A stretch of DNA of 46,188 nucleotides from Rhodobacter capsulatus (GCF_005144475.1 NZ_SWJZ01000100.1:1-46188), one strand, 5' to 3'. Positions 7,912-17,000 are shown, counted from the first letter of the stretch. Translations and numbers: made by a program. The notes: generated by a model not told the origin, from the letters alone.

Positions 7912-8904
7912 ATGCGATTCATGCCGAGCTTGATACTGACCCGCCGCCGTCTTGGCGCCACTGTGACCGCCGCAGTCCTTGCGGCGGTTCTGGCGCTGCC
8001 CGCGCAGGCCGAAGAGCTGAAGAAGGTGCGCTTCGCCTATCTTCTGTCGGATACGCTGCTCTCGGTCTTTCGTGCGCAAGATCAGGGCTATTTCGCCGCC
8101 GAGGGGCTTGATGTCGATCTGATCCCGGTGCAGGGCGGCCCGGCGGTGATTGCGGCGCTGGCCTCGGGCGAGGCCGATATCGGCTATGCCGCCCCGGTGC
8201 CGCCGCTCAATGCCCGCGCGCAGGGCGTGCCGGTGAAGCTGTTCCTGACGCTCGGCCACGAGGCCGACCCGGATCGCAAATATGTCTGGCTTGTCGCCTC
8301 GAAAGCCTCGGGCGTGACCGCGCTTGCCGATGTGAAGGGCAAGAAGATCGCGATCAACGGCAATGGCACCGGCTGCGAATTGGCGTGGCGCGACCATCTG
8401 GCCGCGGCGGGCCTGTCCTATGACGCGGCAGAGGTGGTGGTGCTGCCCTTCCCGCAGCAGGAAGCCGCGCTTGAACAAGGCACGATCGACGTGGGCTGCG
8501 CGATCCAGCCCTTCTACGCCTCGATTTCGGCGAACCCCGAGATTGGCGCCAAGGTGATCGCGCGCGGTCTGCTCGCCGATGAAAAGGAGCCGGTGATTTC
8601 CGACAGCGTGATCGGCACCGATGCCTGGCTGGCCGAAAACGAGGACACCGCCAAGGCCTTCGCCCATGCGGTGGTGAAGGCGCGCGACGAGTTGCTGGCG
8701 AACCGGACGCTGGTCGAAGAGGCGGCGGTGAAATATCTCGACCTGACGCCGGAACTGGCGAAAACGCTCGATTATTCCGTGCTCAAGCCCGAGGTGGACG
8801 TGAAGCCCGGCGAGGTGCAGCGGATCCTCGATGCCTTGGTCAAGGCGGGCATCCTCAAGACGCCGCTTGCGGCCGCGGATGTTTCGATCGATCTGAAGCT
8901 CTGA
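7912..8904 (+). CDS. ABC transporter periplasmic substrate-binding protein, NitT/TauT type
   Basis: About 330 residues. An N-terminal export signal holds TRRRLG followed by a hydrophobic stretch and a probable cleavage after PAQA. It is a type II periplasmic binding protein (SsuA/TauA/THI5-like): KVRFAYLLSD, then GYFAAEGLDVDL and a segment matching DIGYAAP are typical of sulfonate/nitrate/taurine/pyrimidine-precursor binders. Three in-frame starts lie close together (GTG 7909, ATG 7912, ATG 7921) without a clear Shine-Dalgarno; 7912 is a compromise. It is the first gene of an SBP-ATPase-permease-permease-sulfatase operon. The substrate is probably an anionic organosulfur or organic compound, inferred from the sulfatase downstream. 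Confidence 0.88.
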   Translation: MRFMPSLILTRRRLGATVTAAVLAAVLALPAQAEELKKVRFAYLLSDTLLSVFRAQDQGYFAAEGLDVDLIPVQGGPAVIAALASGEADIGYAAPVPPLNARAQGVPVKLFLTLGHEADPDRKYVWLVASKASGVTALADVKGKKIAINGNGTGCELAWRDHLAAAGLSYDAAEVVVLPFPQQEAALEQGTIDVGCAIQPFYASISANPEIGAKVIARGLLADEKEPVISDSVIGTDAWLAENEDTAKAFAHAVVKARDELLANRTLVEEAAVKYLDLTPELAKTLDYSVLKPEVDVKPGEVQRILDALVKAGILKTPLAAADVSIDLKL

Positions 8905-8908
8905 GCCG

Positions 8909-9697
8909 ATGACGGCTTTGCTTGAGGCCGTGGGGCTGGCCAGGGTCTTCCCCGACCGACCCGATCCGGTCGAGATCCTGAAAGAGATCTCCTTTTCTGT
9001 CGCGCCCGAGGAATTCGTCTCCATCGTCGGCCCCTCGGGCTGCGGCAAGACCACGCTTTTGATGTGTCTGGCGGGGTTGTTGCCGCCGTCGTCGGGCACG
9101 GTGCGGTTTCGCGGTCAGCCCGTGACCGAGCCGCCGCGCGGGGTTTCGGTGGTGTTTCAGGATTATTCCCGCTCGCTTCTGCCGTGGAAATCGGCGCGCG
9201 AGAACGTCACTTTGGGGATGCGCCGGCTTGGCCTTGGGCGGGCCGCGGCGCGCGATCGCGCCGATGACCTGCTGGCCGAGGTGGGGCTCTCGGGGTTTGA
9301 AGGTCATTTCCCGTGGCAGCTTTCGGGCGGCATGCAGCAGCGCGTGGCGATCGCGCGGGCGCTGGCGGCGGAAAGCGCGCTTCTCTTGCTCGATGAACCG
9401 CTGGCCGCCGTCGACGCGCAGACCCGCGCCGATCTGCAGGATCTGCTGCGCAGGCTGGCGCGCAAGTTCCGGCAAGCCTGCCTTCTGGTCACGCATGACG
9501 TCGACGAGGCGGTTTACATGGCGGATCGGGTGCTGGTGCTCAGCCGCCGCCCGACGCGGATCCTGCGCGAAGTGCCGCTTGCGCTGGGGGGCGAGCGCGA
9601 CCAGATCGACACCCGTGAGCGGCCCGATTATCTGGCGGCGCGGCACGAGATCCTGACGCTGATCCGCGCCGCGCGACCCGAGGGGGCAGGGGCATGA
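8909..9697 (+). CDS. ABC transporter ATPase, NitT/TauT type
   Basis: A 262-residue nucleotide-binding subunit energising the importer. Walker A GPSGCGKT (41-48), Q-loop FQD (83-85), signature LSGGMQQR (138-145), Walker B with LDEP (161-164) and the H-loop in LVTHDVDEAV. The THDVDEAVY segment is typical of the nitrate/sulfonate/taurine branch. It starts 4 bp after the SBP stop, and its stop overlaps the next ATG by 4 bp (ATGA). Confidence 0.93.
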   Translation: MTALLEAVGLARVFPDRPDPVEILKEISFSVAPEEFVSIVGPSGCGKTTLLMCLAGLLPPSSGTVRFRGQPVTEPPRGVSVVFQDYSRSLLPWKSARENVTLGMRRLGLGRAAARDRADDLLAEVGLSGFEGHFPWQLSGGMQQRVAIARALAAESALLLLDEPLAAVDAQTRADLQDLLRRLARKFRQACLLVTHDVDEAVYMADRVLVLSRRPTRILREVPLALGGERDQIDTRERPDYLAARHEILTLIRAARPEGAGA

Positions 9698-10458
9698 TCG
9701 CGGTCCTGCGCCCGGCCCTTGCGCTTGCGCTTCTGGCGGCGCTTTGGCAGGCGGTGGTCTGGGCCGCTTTCGTGCCCGAACGCTATTTCCCGCCGATCGC
9801 CACGGTGGTGCAGGCGGGCCTGTCGATGATTGCCCGCGGCCAGATGCAGCAGACCCTGTTCGACACCGGATCGCGGGCGATCCTCGGGGCGGTGGCGGTC
9901 AATCTGATCGGCATCGGGCTGGGGCTTGCGGCCACGGGGGCGCCCAGCCTGCGCCGCATCCTTGATACGGTGGCGGCGATCTTGCAACCGGTTCCGCCTG
10001 CCGCCGTGGTGCCGATGGCGGTTTTCGCGCTGGGCCTTGGCTGGAAGCTTTACGCCTTCGTCGTGGTGCTGGTGACGATCTGGCCGCCCTATCTGGCCAC
10101 GGTCTCGGCGCTGGCTGCGACGCATCCGGTGCTGCTCTCGGTGGGGCGGATGGCGGGCTTTGGCCCGCTGGGCCTGCTTTGGCACATCCGCCTGCCCGCC
10201 GCGATGCCCGAGATCCTGGCGGGGGTGCGCTATGCCACCACCATCGCGCTGATTGCGGTGATCGTCTCCGAGATGATCACCGGCCGCGACGGCATCGGAT
10301 TTTTGTTGTTTCAAAAGGCCTTCGCCATCCGCATCCCCGAGGTTTTCGCGTTGATGTTCGCGGTCGGACTGCTGGGCAGTGCAATGGGGCTGGCCGTGAA
10401 CGCGGTCTACCGCAGTGTCGCGGGCTGGCATCTGGCGCAGCGGGGCAGGGCGGCATGA
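9694..10458 (+). CDS. ABC transporter permease, NitT/TauT type (first)
   Basis: A 254-residue membrane subunit with about six transmembrane helices of the BPD_transp_1 fold. The EAA-like cytoplasmic loop, which contacts the ATPase, lies around GRMAGFGPLGLLWHIRLPAA. It overlaps both neighbours by ATGA junctions, so it is co-translated. A second, different permease follows directly, so the channel is probably a heterodimer, whereas SsuC/TauC channels are usually homodimers. Confidence 0.9.
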   Translation: MIAVLRPALALALLAALWQAVVWAAFVPERYFPPIATVVQAGLSMIARGQMQQTLFDTGSRAILGAVAVNLIGIGLGLAATGAPSLRRILDTVAAILQPVPPAAVVPMAVFALGLGWKLYAFVVVLVTIWPPYLATVSALAATHPVLLSVGRMAGFGPLGLLWHIRLPAAMPEILAGVRYATTIALIAVIVSEMITGRDGIGFLLFQKAFAIRIPEVFALMFAVGLLGSAMGLAVNAVYRSVAGWHLAQRGRAA

Positions 10459-11216
10459 GGCGTCTTTTCCTCCATCCCGCCACTGTGCTGATCGCCGCGC
10501 TGCTGGCCTGGCAGATCGTGGCCCTGGTCAAGACGACGCCGCTGTTTCCCGGTCCGCTCGACGTGGTGGGGGCGCTTTGGGAAGATGGCCCGCGGCTCGT
10601 CCGCGAAATCGGCCACACCCTGCGCCGCGCCTTCGCGGGCTTTGCGCTGGCCGCGCTGACGATGATCCCGCTTGGGCTTGCGATGGGGCGCATCCGTGCG
10701 CTGGCCTTCGTGGGCGAGCCGCTGGTCGCCATGCTCGCCACCCTGCCGCCGCCCGCGACGGTGCCGGTGGTGATGCTGTTTGCGGGGACCGGCGATCTGG
10801 CAAAGATCCTTGTCATCGCCTATGCCGCCGCCGTTCCGCTGGTGATCAATGCCGCCGAGGCCGCGCGCAACCTGCATCCGATGCTGGGCCTCGTCGGGCG
10901 CTCTTTGAGGCTGACAAGGCTCGAAACCCTGCGGCTGATCGCGCTGCCCTCGGCGCTGCCGATGCTGGCCGTGGCCGCGCGCATGGCGGCTTCGGCGGCG
11001 CTTCTGGTCTCGATCACCTCGGAAATGCTGCTTTCGAGCAATGGCATCGGCAACTACCTGCAGCGCGAACAGGAAAACTTTCGCCTTGATGCGGGCCTTG
11101 CCGGGATCGTGCTGATCTCGGTCGTGGGCCTGATCCTGAACCGGCTCATCGCCGCGTCCGAACGGCGCTGGCTGGGCTGGCATTACCAATCCCGAACCGC
11201 GGAGACAGAGGCATGA
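10455..11216 (+). CDS. ABC transporter permease, NitT/TauT type (second)
   Basis: 253 residues with about six transmembrane helices and an EAA-like loop around GRSLRLTRLETLRLIALPSA. The start at 10455 is fixed by the ATGA overlap with the preceding permease. Its stop overlaps the sulfatase ATG in the same way, so the hydrolase belongs to the transporter operon. Confidence 0.9.
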   Translation: MRRLFLHPATVLIAALLAWQIVALVKTTPLFPGPLDVVGALWEDGPRLVREIGHTLRRAFAGFALAALTMIPLGLAMGRIRALAFVGEPLVAMLATLPPPATVPVVMLFAGTGDLAKILVIAYAAAVPLVINAAEAARNLHPMLGLVGRSLRLTRLETLRLIALPSALPMLAVAARMAASAALLVSITSEMLLSSNGIGNYLQREQENFRLDAGLAGIVLISVVGLILNRLIAASERRWLGWHYQSRTAETEA

Positions 11217-12880
11217 GCCCGACGCAGAACGTGCTTTTCATCATGTGCGACCAGTTGCGCTTCGATTATCTGTCCTGCGCCGGGCATCCGACGCTGCGCA
11301 CGCCCAATATCGACGCGCTGGCCGCGCAGGGCGTGCGGTTTGACCGTGCCTATGCGCAATCGCCCATTTGCGGCCCGTCGCGGATGAGCACCTACACCGG
11401 GCGCTACATGCGCTCGCATGGCTCGACGCAGAACGGTGTTCCCCTGCGGGCAGGCGAGCCGACGCTGGGCGATCATCTGGCCGAGATCGGCGTACGCAAC
11501 GTGCTGGTGGGCAAGACGCATATGGTGGCCGACCGCGCGGGGCTGGCGCGGCTGGGCATCGACCCGGCGTCAGAGATCGGCGTGCGGGCCGCGCAATGCG
11601 GTTTCGAGCCTTACGAGCGCGACGACGGGCTGCACCCCGATGGCGGATACGATCCGGCGCCCGCCTATGACACGTATCTGCGCGCGCAGGGCTTTGACGC
11701 CGAGAACCCGTGGGAATACTGGGCGAATTCTGCCGAAGGCGCGCAGGGCGAAACCTTGAACGGCTGGCTTCTGGTGCATGGCGACAAGCCCGCCCGCATT
11801 CCCGCCGAGCATTCCGAAACCGCTTACATGACCGCGCGCGCGATCGATTTCATCGAGGGCGCGGCGGCGGCGGGCCAGCCCTGGTGCCTGCATCTGTCCT
11901 TCATCAAGCCGCATTGGCCCTATATCGCGCCTGCGCCCTATCATGCGCTTTACGGGCCAACGGATGTGAAACCGGCGGTCCGTTCCGACGCCGAGCAGAC
12001 TGAGGCCGCGCATCCGATCTTCCGCGCCTTTCAACAGGAACGCTATGCGCAAAGCTTCGCGCGCGACGAGGTCCGCGAAAGGGTGATCCCGGCCTATATG
12101 GGTCTCATTGCGCAGATTGATGACGAGGTCGGCCGTCTGCTGCGGTTTCTGGACGACAAGGGCCTGCGCGACAGCACGCTGATCGTGTTCACCGCCGATC
12201 ATGGCGATTATCTGGGCGATCACTGGCTGGGCGAAAAGCAGCTCTTCCATGATGTGTCGGCGAAAGTGCCGCTGATCGTGGTCGATCCCGCGCCCGCCGC
12301 CGATGCGACGCGCGGCACGGTCAACCGCGATCTGGTCGAACTGATCGACCTCGCGCCCACCTTCCTCGACTGGTTCGGGGGCGCGCCGAAGCCGCATGTG
12401 CTGGAGGGTCATTCGCTTTTGTCCCTCACCCGCGCCAGTGCGCCGGGGCCTTTGCGCGCCCATGCGGTCAGCGAATATGATTACGCCGTCGATGGCGTGC
12501 GCCGCCGCCTTGGCACGAAGGTGCGCGATTGTCGGCTGGTGATGATCACCGATGGCCGCTTCAAGCTGATCACCGCACCGGGGTTCCGGCCGATCCTGTT
12601 CGATCTGGACACCGACCCGGGCGAGCTGACCGATCTGGGCGCCGATCCCGCGCAGGCCGAGACGATTGCACGGCTGACGGCGGCGCTGCTTGACTGGTAT
12701 CGCGGCGCGGCGAACCGCATCACCGTCAGTGACGGGTGGTTCAGTGATGGCGACGCGGCCGCCGAGGCCTTCGATCCGCTGCTCGATCCGGGGATTTTGA
12801 TCGGCTACTGGGACGAGGCCGAGCTGGAGGCCGAGAGCACCAAGCGGGCGGCATGGCGGGCGGCGCGGGCCGGGAGATGA
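11213..12880 (+). CDS. Sulfatase-family hydrolase (formylglycine type)
   Basis: A 555-residue hydrolase of the alkaline-phosphatase superfamily that cleaves sulfate (or phosphonate) esters. The nucleophile motif CGPSR (53-57) matches C-x-P-S-R, in which the Cys is converted to formylglycine by a maturase not present here. Metal and active-site residues include D13, KTHM (from K101), KPHW (H234) and the DHGDYLGDH segment (from D329). No signal peptide is visible, so it should act in the cytoplasm on an imported ester. It is translationally coupled to the ABC permease, so the importer probably delivers its substrate. An aryl or alkyl sulfatase is likeliest; a phosphonate monoester hydrolase is possible. 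Confidence 0.88.
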   Translation: MSPTQNVLFIMCDQLRFDYLSCAGHPTLRTPNIDALAAQGVRFDRAYAQSPICGPSRMSTYTGRYMRSHGSTQNGVPLRAGEPTLGDHLAEIGVRNVLVGKTHMVADRAGLARLGIDPASEIGVRAAQCGFEPYERDDGLHPDGGYDPAPAYDTYLRAQGFDAENPWEYWANSAEGAQGETLNGWLLVHGDKPARIPAEHSETAYMTARAIDFIEGAAAAGQPWCLHLSFIKPHWPYIAPAPYHALYGPTDVKPAVRSDAEQTEAAHPIFRAFQQERYAQSFARDEVRERVIPAYMGLIAQIDDEVGRLLRFLDDKGLRDSTLIVFTADHGDYLGDHWLGEKQLFHDVSAKVPLIVVDPAPAADATRGTVNRDLVELIDLAPTFLDWFGGAPKPHVLEGHSLLSLTRASAPGPLRAHAVSEYDYAVDGVRRRLGTKVRDCRLVMITDGRFKLITAPGFRPILFDLDTDPGELTDLGADPAQAETIARLTAALLDWYRGAANRITVSDGWFSDGDAAAEAFDPLLDPGILIGYWDEAELEAESTKRAAWRAARAGR

Positions 12881-12894
12881 GGCCGCCTCGCAAG

Positions 12895-12917
12895 CCTCGG
12901 AAAAAGCGAGGTTTATT
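12895..12917 (+). terminator. Probable rho-independent terminator after the sulfatase
   Basis: Stem CCTCG (12895-12899) / CGAGG (12907-12911) with a purine loop, followed by TTTATT. A second small hairpin (TTCCC/GGGAA, 12916-12933) with a T-run in its loop follows directly. Confidence 0.6.
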
Positions 12918-13013
12918 CCCTTTTTTGGGGGAACAAGGAAATGGACCCGACCGGAAAATCTTGACATCCTTTGTCGTGTATCTGGTGCCCTTGCCTGTCC
13001 CGAAAGGATCGTC

Positions 13014-13874
13014 ATGACCCGCAACACCCCGCCGCCGCAACCGACGGCTTTGACCGAAGCTCTGGCCGCGCGCTATGGCGCCGGGCTCGTGCCGAACCCG
13101 CCCGAAGATCTGCCCGCCGCTGCCGCACAGATCTTGCATCAGATCCTGTCGCACCGAACCTGGCGGGCCTTTCGCCCCGATCCGCTGCCTGAAGGCGCGC
13201 TGGAACTGGCGATTGCCGCGGCACAATCGGCGGCGACTTCGTCGAACCTGCAATCCTGGAGCGTGATTGCCGTGCGCGATGCTGCCCTGAAGGCGCGGCT
13301 GAATGCGATCGCGGGGGATCAGCCGCATGTCGCGCAAGCTCCGGTGCTGCTGGTGTTTCTGGCCGATCTGAACCGCCCGCGCCGGGTGACCGAGGCGGTG
13401 GGCGGCAAGGCGGAGGCGCTCGAGTATCTCGAAAGCCTTGTGGTCGGCATCGTCGATGCGGCGTTGGCCGCACAGAACGCCGTGCTCGCCTTCGAGGCGC
13501 AGGGGATCGGATCTTCCTATATCGGTAGTCTGCGCAACGATGCCCATCAGGTCGCCGAACTGCTCGGTCTGCCCCCCGAGGTGTCCCCGGTGTTCGGCCT
13601 TGCCGTCGGGCTGCCCGATGCCACGCATCCGGCGCAGGTGAAGCCGCGGTTGCCGCAAACGGCGGTCTTCTTCTCCGAGCGGTACGATCCCGCGGCGGCA
13701 CTTGCGCCGGTTGCAGAATATGACACAACGCTGCGCGCGTTTCAGGCCCGTGTCGGTCAGCTCGAACTGGGCTGGAGCCGGACGGTGGCCGAACGTCTGC
13801 GCGGCCCGGAAGCCCTGCACGGACGCGAAAACCTGCGCGATTTCCTGCGCAATCTAGGGTTTCGCCTGAAATGA
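13014..13874 (+). CDS. Nitroreductase-like FMN oxidoreductase (NfsA/Frp type)
   Basis: A 286-residue protein of the nitroreductase fold. Signature pieces are LSHRTWRAFRPDPLP (FMN phosphate-binding Arg near the N-terminus), TSSNLQSWS, and GIGSSYIGSLRNDAHQVAELLGLP in the C-terminal half, as in NADPH-dependent flavin reductases. Such proteins reduce FMN or nitro groups with NAD(P)H. In a sulfur-scavenging context it could supply reduced flavin to an FMNH2-dependent monooxygenase, but none is encoded in this window, so this is speculation. The gap from the sulfatase contains terminator-like hairpins and a -35-like TTGACA at 12961, so it may have its own promoter. A 2OG dioxygenase follows 43 bp later. 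Confidence 0.85.
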   Translation: MTRNTPPPQPTALTEALAARYGAGLVPNPPEDLPAAAAQILHQILSHRTWRAFRPDPLPEGALELAIAAAQSAATSSNLQSWSVIAVRDAALKARLNAIAGDQPHVAQAPVLLVFLADLNRPRRVTEAVGGKAEALEYLESLVVGIVDAALAAQNAVLAFEAQGIGSSYIGSLRNDAHQVAELLGLPPEVSPVFGLAVGLPDATHPAQVKPRLPQTAVFFSERYDPAAALAPVAEYDTTLRAFQARVGQLELGWSRTVAERLRGPEALHGRENLRDFLRNLGFRLK

Positions 13875-13917
13875 CCGGCGAGCCCCGCCCGATCCCGACC
13901 AAAGAAGGACTCTTCCG

Positions 13918-14955
13918 ATGACTGCCCCCCATGTTGCGCTTCCGATCCTCGATTTTTCCCTGTTTCGCGGCACGGCCGAGGATCGCGCGGCTTTTGTGGA
14001 CGATTTGCGCCGCGCTCTGCACGATGACGGCTTTTTCTACCTGTCCGGCCACGGCGTGCCGAAGGAACTGATCGCGGCGCTGGTTGCCGCCTCGAAGCGG
14101 TTTTTCGCCCTGCCCATGGCCGAGAAATTGCAGATCGAAATGGTGAAATCGCCGCATTTCCGCGGTTACAACCGCGCCGGTTTCGAACGCACCCGGGGCG
14201 AACAGGACTGGCGTGAGCAGATCGACTTCAACACCGAGGGTACGGCCCGGTCGATCAGCCCCGACAGCCCCGGCTGGGCGCGGCTTTTCGGCCCGAACCA
14301 GTGGCCCGAGGCGGTGCCGGAGCTGAAAGAGATCGTGCTTTCCTATCAGACGCAGGTGACCGCGATCGGCATCGATCTGCTGAAGGCGATCGCGCTGGCA
14401 CTGGGTCAGCCCGAAGACGCTTTCGCCGCCGTGTATGAGCCGCAGCCGACGCAGCTTCTGAAGCTGATCCGCTATCCCGGCCGCGATGTGGCGCAATCCG
14501 ATCAGGGGGTGGGCGCGCACAAGGATGGCGGGCTGATCACCATCTTGCTGCAACACGAGGTTCCGGGGTTGCGGGTGCAGACGGTGGATGGGCGCTGGAT
14601 CGACGCGCCGCCGGTGCCCGGAACCTTCGTCATCAACACCGGCGAGTTGCTGGAGCTGGCGACGAACGGCTTCGTGCGCGCCGATGTGCATGATGTGATC
14701 GCCCCGCCGCCGGGGGTGGAGCGCTTTTCTTTCGCCTTCTTCCTCGGGGCGCGCTACGATGCGACGATCCCGGTTCTGCCGCTGCCCGAGGACCTGCGCA
14801 GCCTTGAACGCGGCCTGAGCGTCGATCCGCTCAATCCGCTGTTTCGCAACGTCGGGCAAAACCATCTGAAAAGCCGGCTGCGCTCGCATCCCGATGTGGC
14901 GCTGGCCCATCACGTTGATCTGCTTGCCGAATTGGCCGAGGCAGACCCGGCCTGA
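13918..14955 (+). CDS. 2-oxoglutarate/Fe(II) dioxygenase, isopenicillin-N-synthase family
   Basis: A 345-residue oxygenase with an N-terminal DIOX_N-like segment (DDGFFYLSGHGVP) and a C-terminal double-stranded beta-helix. The iron ligands are visible as H201-x-D203 (GAHKDGG) and H258 (ADVHDV), with R269 in ERFSF placed to bind 2-oxoglutarate. Members hydroxylate or desaturate small molecules, and some release sulfite or amines from them. A good ribosome site (aaggac) precedes the ATG. It lies last in a rightward series with the sulfatase operon and nitroreductase-like gene. A role in breaking down an imported organosulfur compound is inferred only. Confidence 0.88.
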   Translation: MTAPHVALPILDFSLFRGTAEDRAAFVDDLRRALHDDGFFYLSGHGVPKELIAALVAASKRFFALPMAEKLQIEMVKSPHFRGYNRAGFERTRGEQDWREQIDFNTEGTARSISPDSPGWARLFGPNQWPEAVPELKEIVLSYQTQVTAIGIDLLKAIALALGQPEDAFAAVYEPQPTQLLKLIRYPGRDVAQSDQGVGAHKDGGLITILLQHEVPGLRVQTVDGRWIDAPPVPGTFVINTGELLELATNGFVRADVHDVIAPPPGVERFSFAFFLGARYDATIPVLPLPEDLRSLERGLSVDPLNPLFRNVGQNHLKSRLRSHPDVALAHHVDLLAELAEADPA

Positions 14956-15002
14956 GCCGACAAACGGTCTTCGGGGGCCGGAACTGGACCGCCGAAGATC
15001 CG

Positions 15003-15039
15003 CCACCTGCCGTCGCTTGTATCGCGCGGCGGCGGGTGG
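15003..15039. terminator. Possible terminator between convergent genes
   Basis: Inverted repeat CCACCTGCCG (15003-15012) / CGGCGGGTGG (15030-15039), with one G-T pair, lies between the dioxygenase and the gamma-lyase-like gene. The T-tract (ccttt) is weak. Confidence 0.35.
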
Positions 15040-15049
15040 GGCCTTTCGG

Positions 15050-16243
15050 TCAACGACCAAGGGCGGCGACAATATCGTCGAGAATGTCGTCGGTCGTCTC
15101 AAGCCCGATCGAGAGCCGCACAAGTCCATCGGGGATGCCATGCCGCGCCCGTTCTTCGGCGCCATAGGCGGCATGGGTCATCGAGGCGGGGTGCTGCACC
15201 AGCGTCTCGGCATCGCCAAGGCTCACCGCGCGGTGCGCGAGTTGCACCCGGTCCATGAAGCCCACCCCCGCCTCAAACCCGCCCTTCAGCTCGAAGGCGA
15301 CAAGCCCGCCGCCGCCCGACATCTGCCGCGCCGCAACCGCGTGCTGCGGATGGCTGGGCAGGCCGGGGTAATAAAGCCGCGCGACGGCCGGATGATCTTG
15401 CAGAAGCTGCGCCACGGCGGTTGCGGAGCGGACATGTTGCCCAAGGCGCAATTCGAGCGTTTTCAGCCCGCGCAGGATCAGGAAGGCGGTCAATGGCGAG
15501 ATCGTCGCCCCGGTCAGGAACCGCAGCCCGTGACCACGGATTTCGGCCACCAGCGCGGCCGGTCCAACCACCACACCGGCCAGCAGATCGCCATGCCCGC
15601 CCAGATATTTCGTCGCCGAATGCACGACGAGATCGGCGCCAAGGGCAATCGGCCGTTGCAGCACCGGCGTTGCGAAGGTGTTGTCGACCACTGTCAGCGC
15701 GCCCGCCGTCCGCGCGAGCGTCGAAATGCGCGCAATGTCGATCACCCGCAGGTTCGGGTTCGCCGGGGTTTCGAAATAGACCAGCTTTGCGGGCGTCGAG
15801 AGCGCCGTCTCGACCGCTGCGGCATCGGTGAAATCGACAAACTCGGTGGTGATCCCGAAGCGGCTCAGGCCTTTCGAGAGCAGGGCAAAGGTGTTGCCAT
15901 AAAGGATCCGGTCGGCCACGATCCGGTCGCCCGCCTGGCACAGGGTCTGCAGCGTGGCGCTGATCGCGGCCATACCGGAGGCGAGCGCCAGCCCCGCCTC
16001 GGCGCCTTCCAGATCGGCGAGCCGGGTTTCCAGAAGCGCCTGGGTCGGGTTTTTCGTGCGCCCGTAAATGTAGCCCTCGCGCTCGCCCCGAAACAGTGCC
16101 GCGCCCTCTTCGGTCGAGCCGAAGGCATAGGTCGAGGTCATGTAGATCGGCGGGGTGAGCGCGCCTTGCGCCGTTGCCGGGTCATAGCCGTGATGGATGG
16201 CGCGGGTGGCAAAACCGGGTTGATGGTTGCGTCTGTCACTCAT
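15050..16243 (-). CDS. Cys/Met-metabolism PLP enzyme, methionine-gamma-lyase-like
   Basis: A 397-residue fold-type I enzyme that eliminates or substitutes at the gamma carbon of sulfur amino acids. YGRTKNPT (60-67) and ASGMAA (88-93) mark the PLP phosphate site; K212 in HSATKYLGGHG forms the Schiff base. The start at 16243 is supported by GAAGGAG 7 nt upstream. It resembles methionine gamma-lyase overall (methionine to methanethiol, 2-oxobutyrate and ammonia). However, the Cys of the LYGCTF motif of known lyases is Asn here (LYGNTF), and the Lys-Asp pair of GLKD is Arg-Phe (GLRF). The substrate may therefore differ (cystathionine or another thioether). It is the last gene of the ten-gene operon that begins with metY. 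Confidence 0.85.
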   Translation of the reverse strand: MSDRRNHQPGFATRAIHHGYDPATAQGALTPPIYMTSTYAFGSTEEGAALFRGEREGYIYGRTKNPTQALLETRLADLEGAEAGLALASGMAAISATLQTLCQAGDRIVADRILYGNTFALLSKGLSRFGITTEFVDFTDAAAVETALSTPAKLVYFETPANPNLRVIDIARISTLARTAGALTVVDNTFATPVLQRPIALGADLVVHSATKYLGGHGDLLAGVVVGPAALVAEIRGHGLRFLTGATISPLTAFLILRGLKTLELRLGQHVRSATAVAQLLQDHPAVARLYYPGLPSHPQHAVAARQMSGGGGLVAFELKGGFEAGVGFMDRVQLAHRAVSLGDAETLVQHPASMTHAAYGAEERARHGIPDGLVRLSIGLETTDDILDDIVAALGR

Positions 16244-16265
16244 GGGACGGCTCCTTCGGGGGGGA

Positions 16266-17000
16266 TCAGCGGCGCGTTGATTTGCGGGGCAGGCGGGCGG
16301 ACTTGCGGGCCTTTTCCGGGCCCCAGAGCCGTGCATAATAGGTGTCGGCAAGCATCAGCGCGGCCAAGGGGTTGTGGCCCAGCACCCGGTCCTTGACCAC
16401 AAACACGGTCGCGGGCGCTTTCGAGGCGCGGAAAAACAGGCTGTCATGGCCGACACAAAGGCCCAGCACGATGTTGAACTCCGATCCATGCGCGTCGAGC
16501 AATTCGGCCTGCGCGATCGGGTTGCACATCGGCTCGAAGCCGCCCGGCACCACCTTTTGCGCATCGCGCACGCCGATTTCCTCTTTCGCCACATGGCCTG
16601 CCTTGCAGGCGACCGAGGCGACCTCGAAGCCGTGACTTTCCAGAATTCCGGTCAGGGTGCGGGAAAAATCGACGAACATGATGCAATTGGCGATGCCGAG
16701 CTTGCGGTAGCCCATGCGCTTGGCAAAGGCGACGATCTCCTCGACCCGGGTCCATTTGCCATAGCCCTCGCCCTCGACGATGGCGGCGTTCTGGGCGAAC
16801 TGGCGGGTTTCGGGGGCGTCGTAAAGGGGACGCGCCTCGCTCAAAGTCAGCGCATCGACCTGGGAAGGGCAGAAACCGGGGCCGCGCGTTGCGGATGTGC
16901 CCTGACGGCAGGCGCGCACCGTGGCGGGGCAATAGGCGCAGGAGGGGTCGTCGTAGCTCATCGGCGGCTCTCGGTCCCGGGGCGTGTCATCGGCGCTCAT
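16266..17000 (-). CDS. DUF1847 family Cys-rich protein
   Basis: A 244-residue cytosolic protein. An N-terminal cluster CAYC-x6-C (C21, C24, C31) plus C44 looks like a metal or Fe-S site, and further Cys residues occur in GIANCIMF, VACKAGH, MCNPIAQ and GLCVGHD. This is the DUF1847 pattern; its function is unknown to me. The start at 17000 is chosen because it overlaps the SDR stop (ATGA); MSYDD at 16961 is an alternative. Position between an SDR and a Cys/Met lyase suggests redox or sulfur chemistry, which is inference. Confidence 0.82.
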   Translation of the reverse strand: MSADDTPRDREPPMSYDDPSCAYCPATVRACRQGTSATRGPGFCPSQVDALTLSEARPLYDAPETRQFAQNAAIVEGEGYGKWTRVEEIVAFAKRMGYRKLGIANCIMFVDFSRTLTGILESHGFEVASVACKAGHVAKEEIGVRDAQKVVPGGFEPMCNPIAQAELLDAHGSEFNIVLGLCVGHDSLFFRASKAPATVFVVKDRVLGHNPLAALMLADTYYARLWGPEKARKSARLPRKSTRR

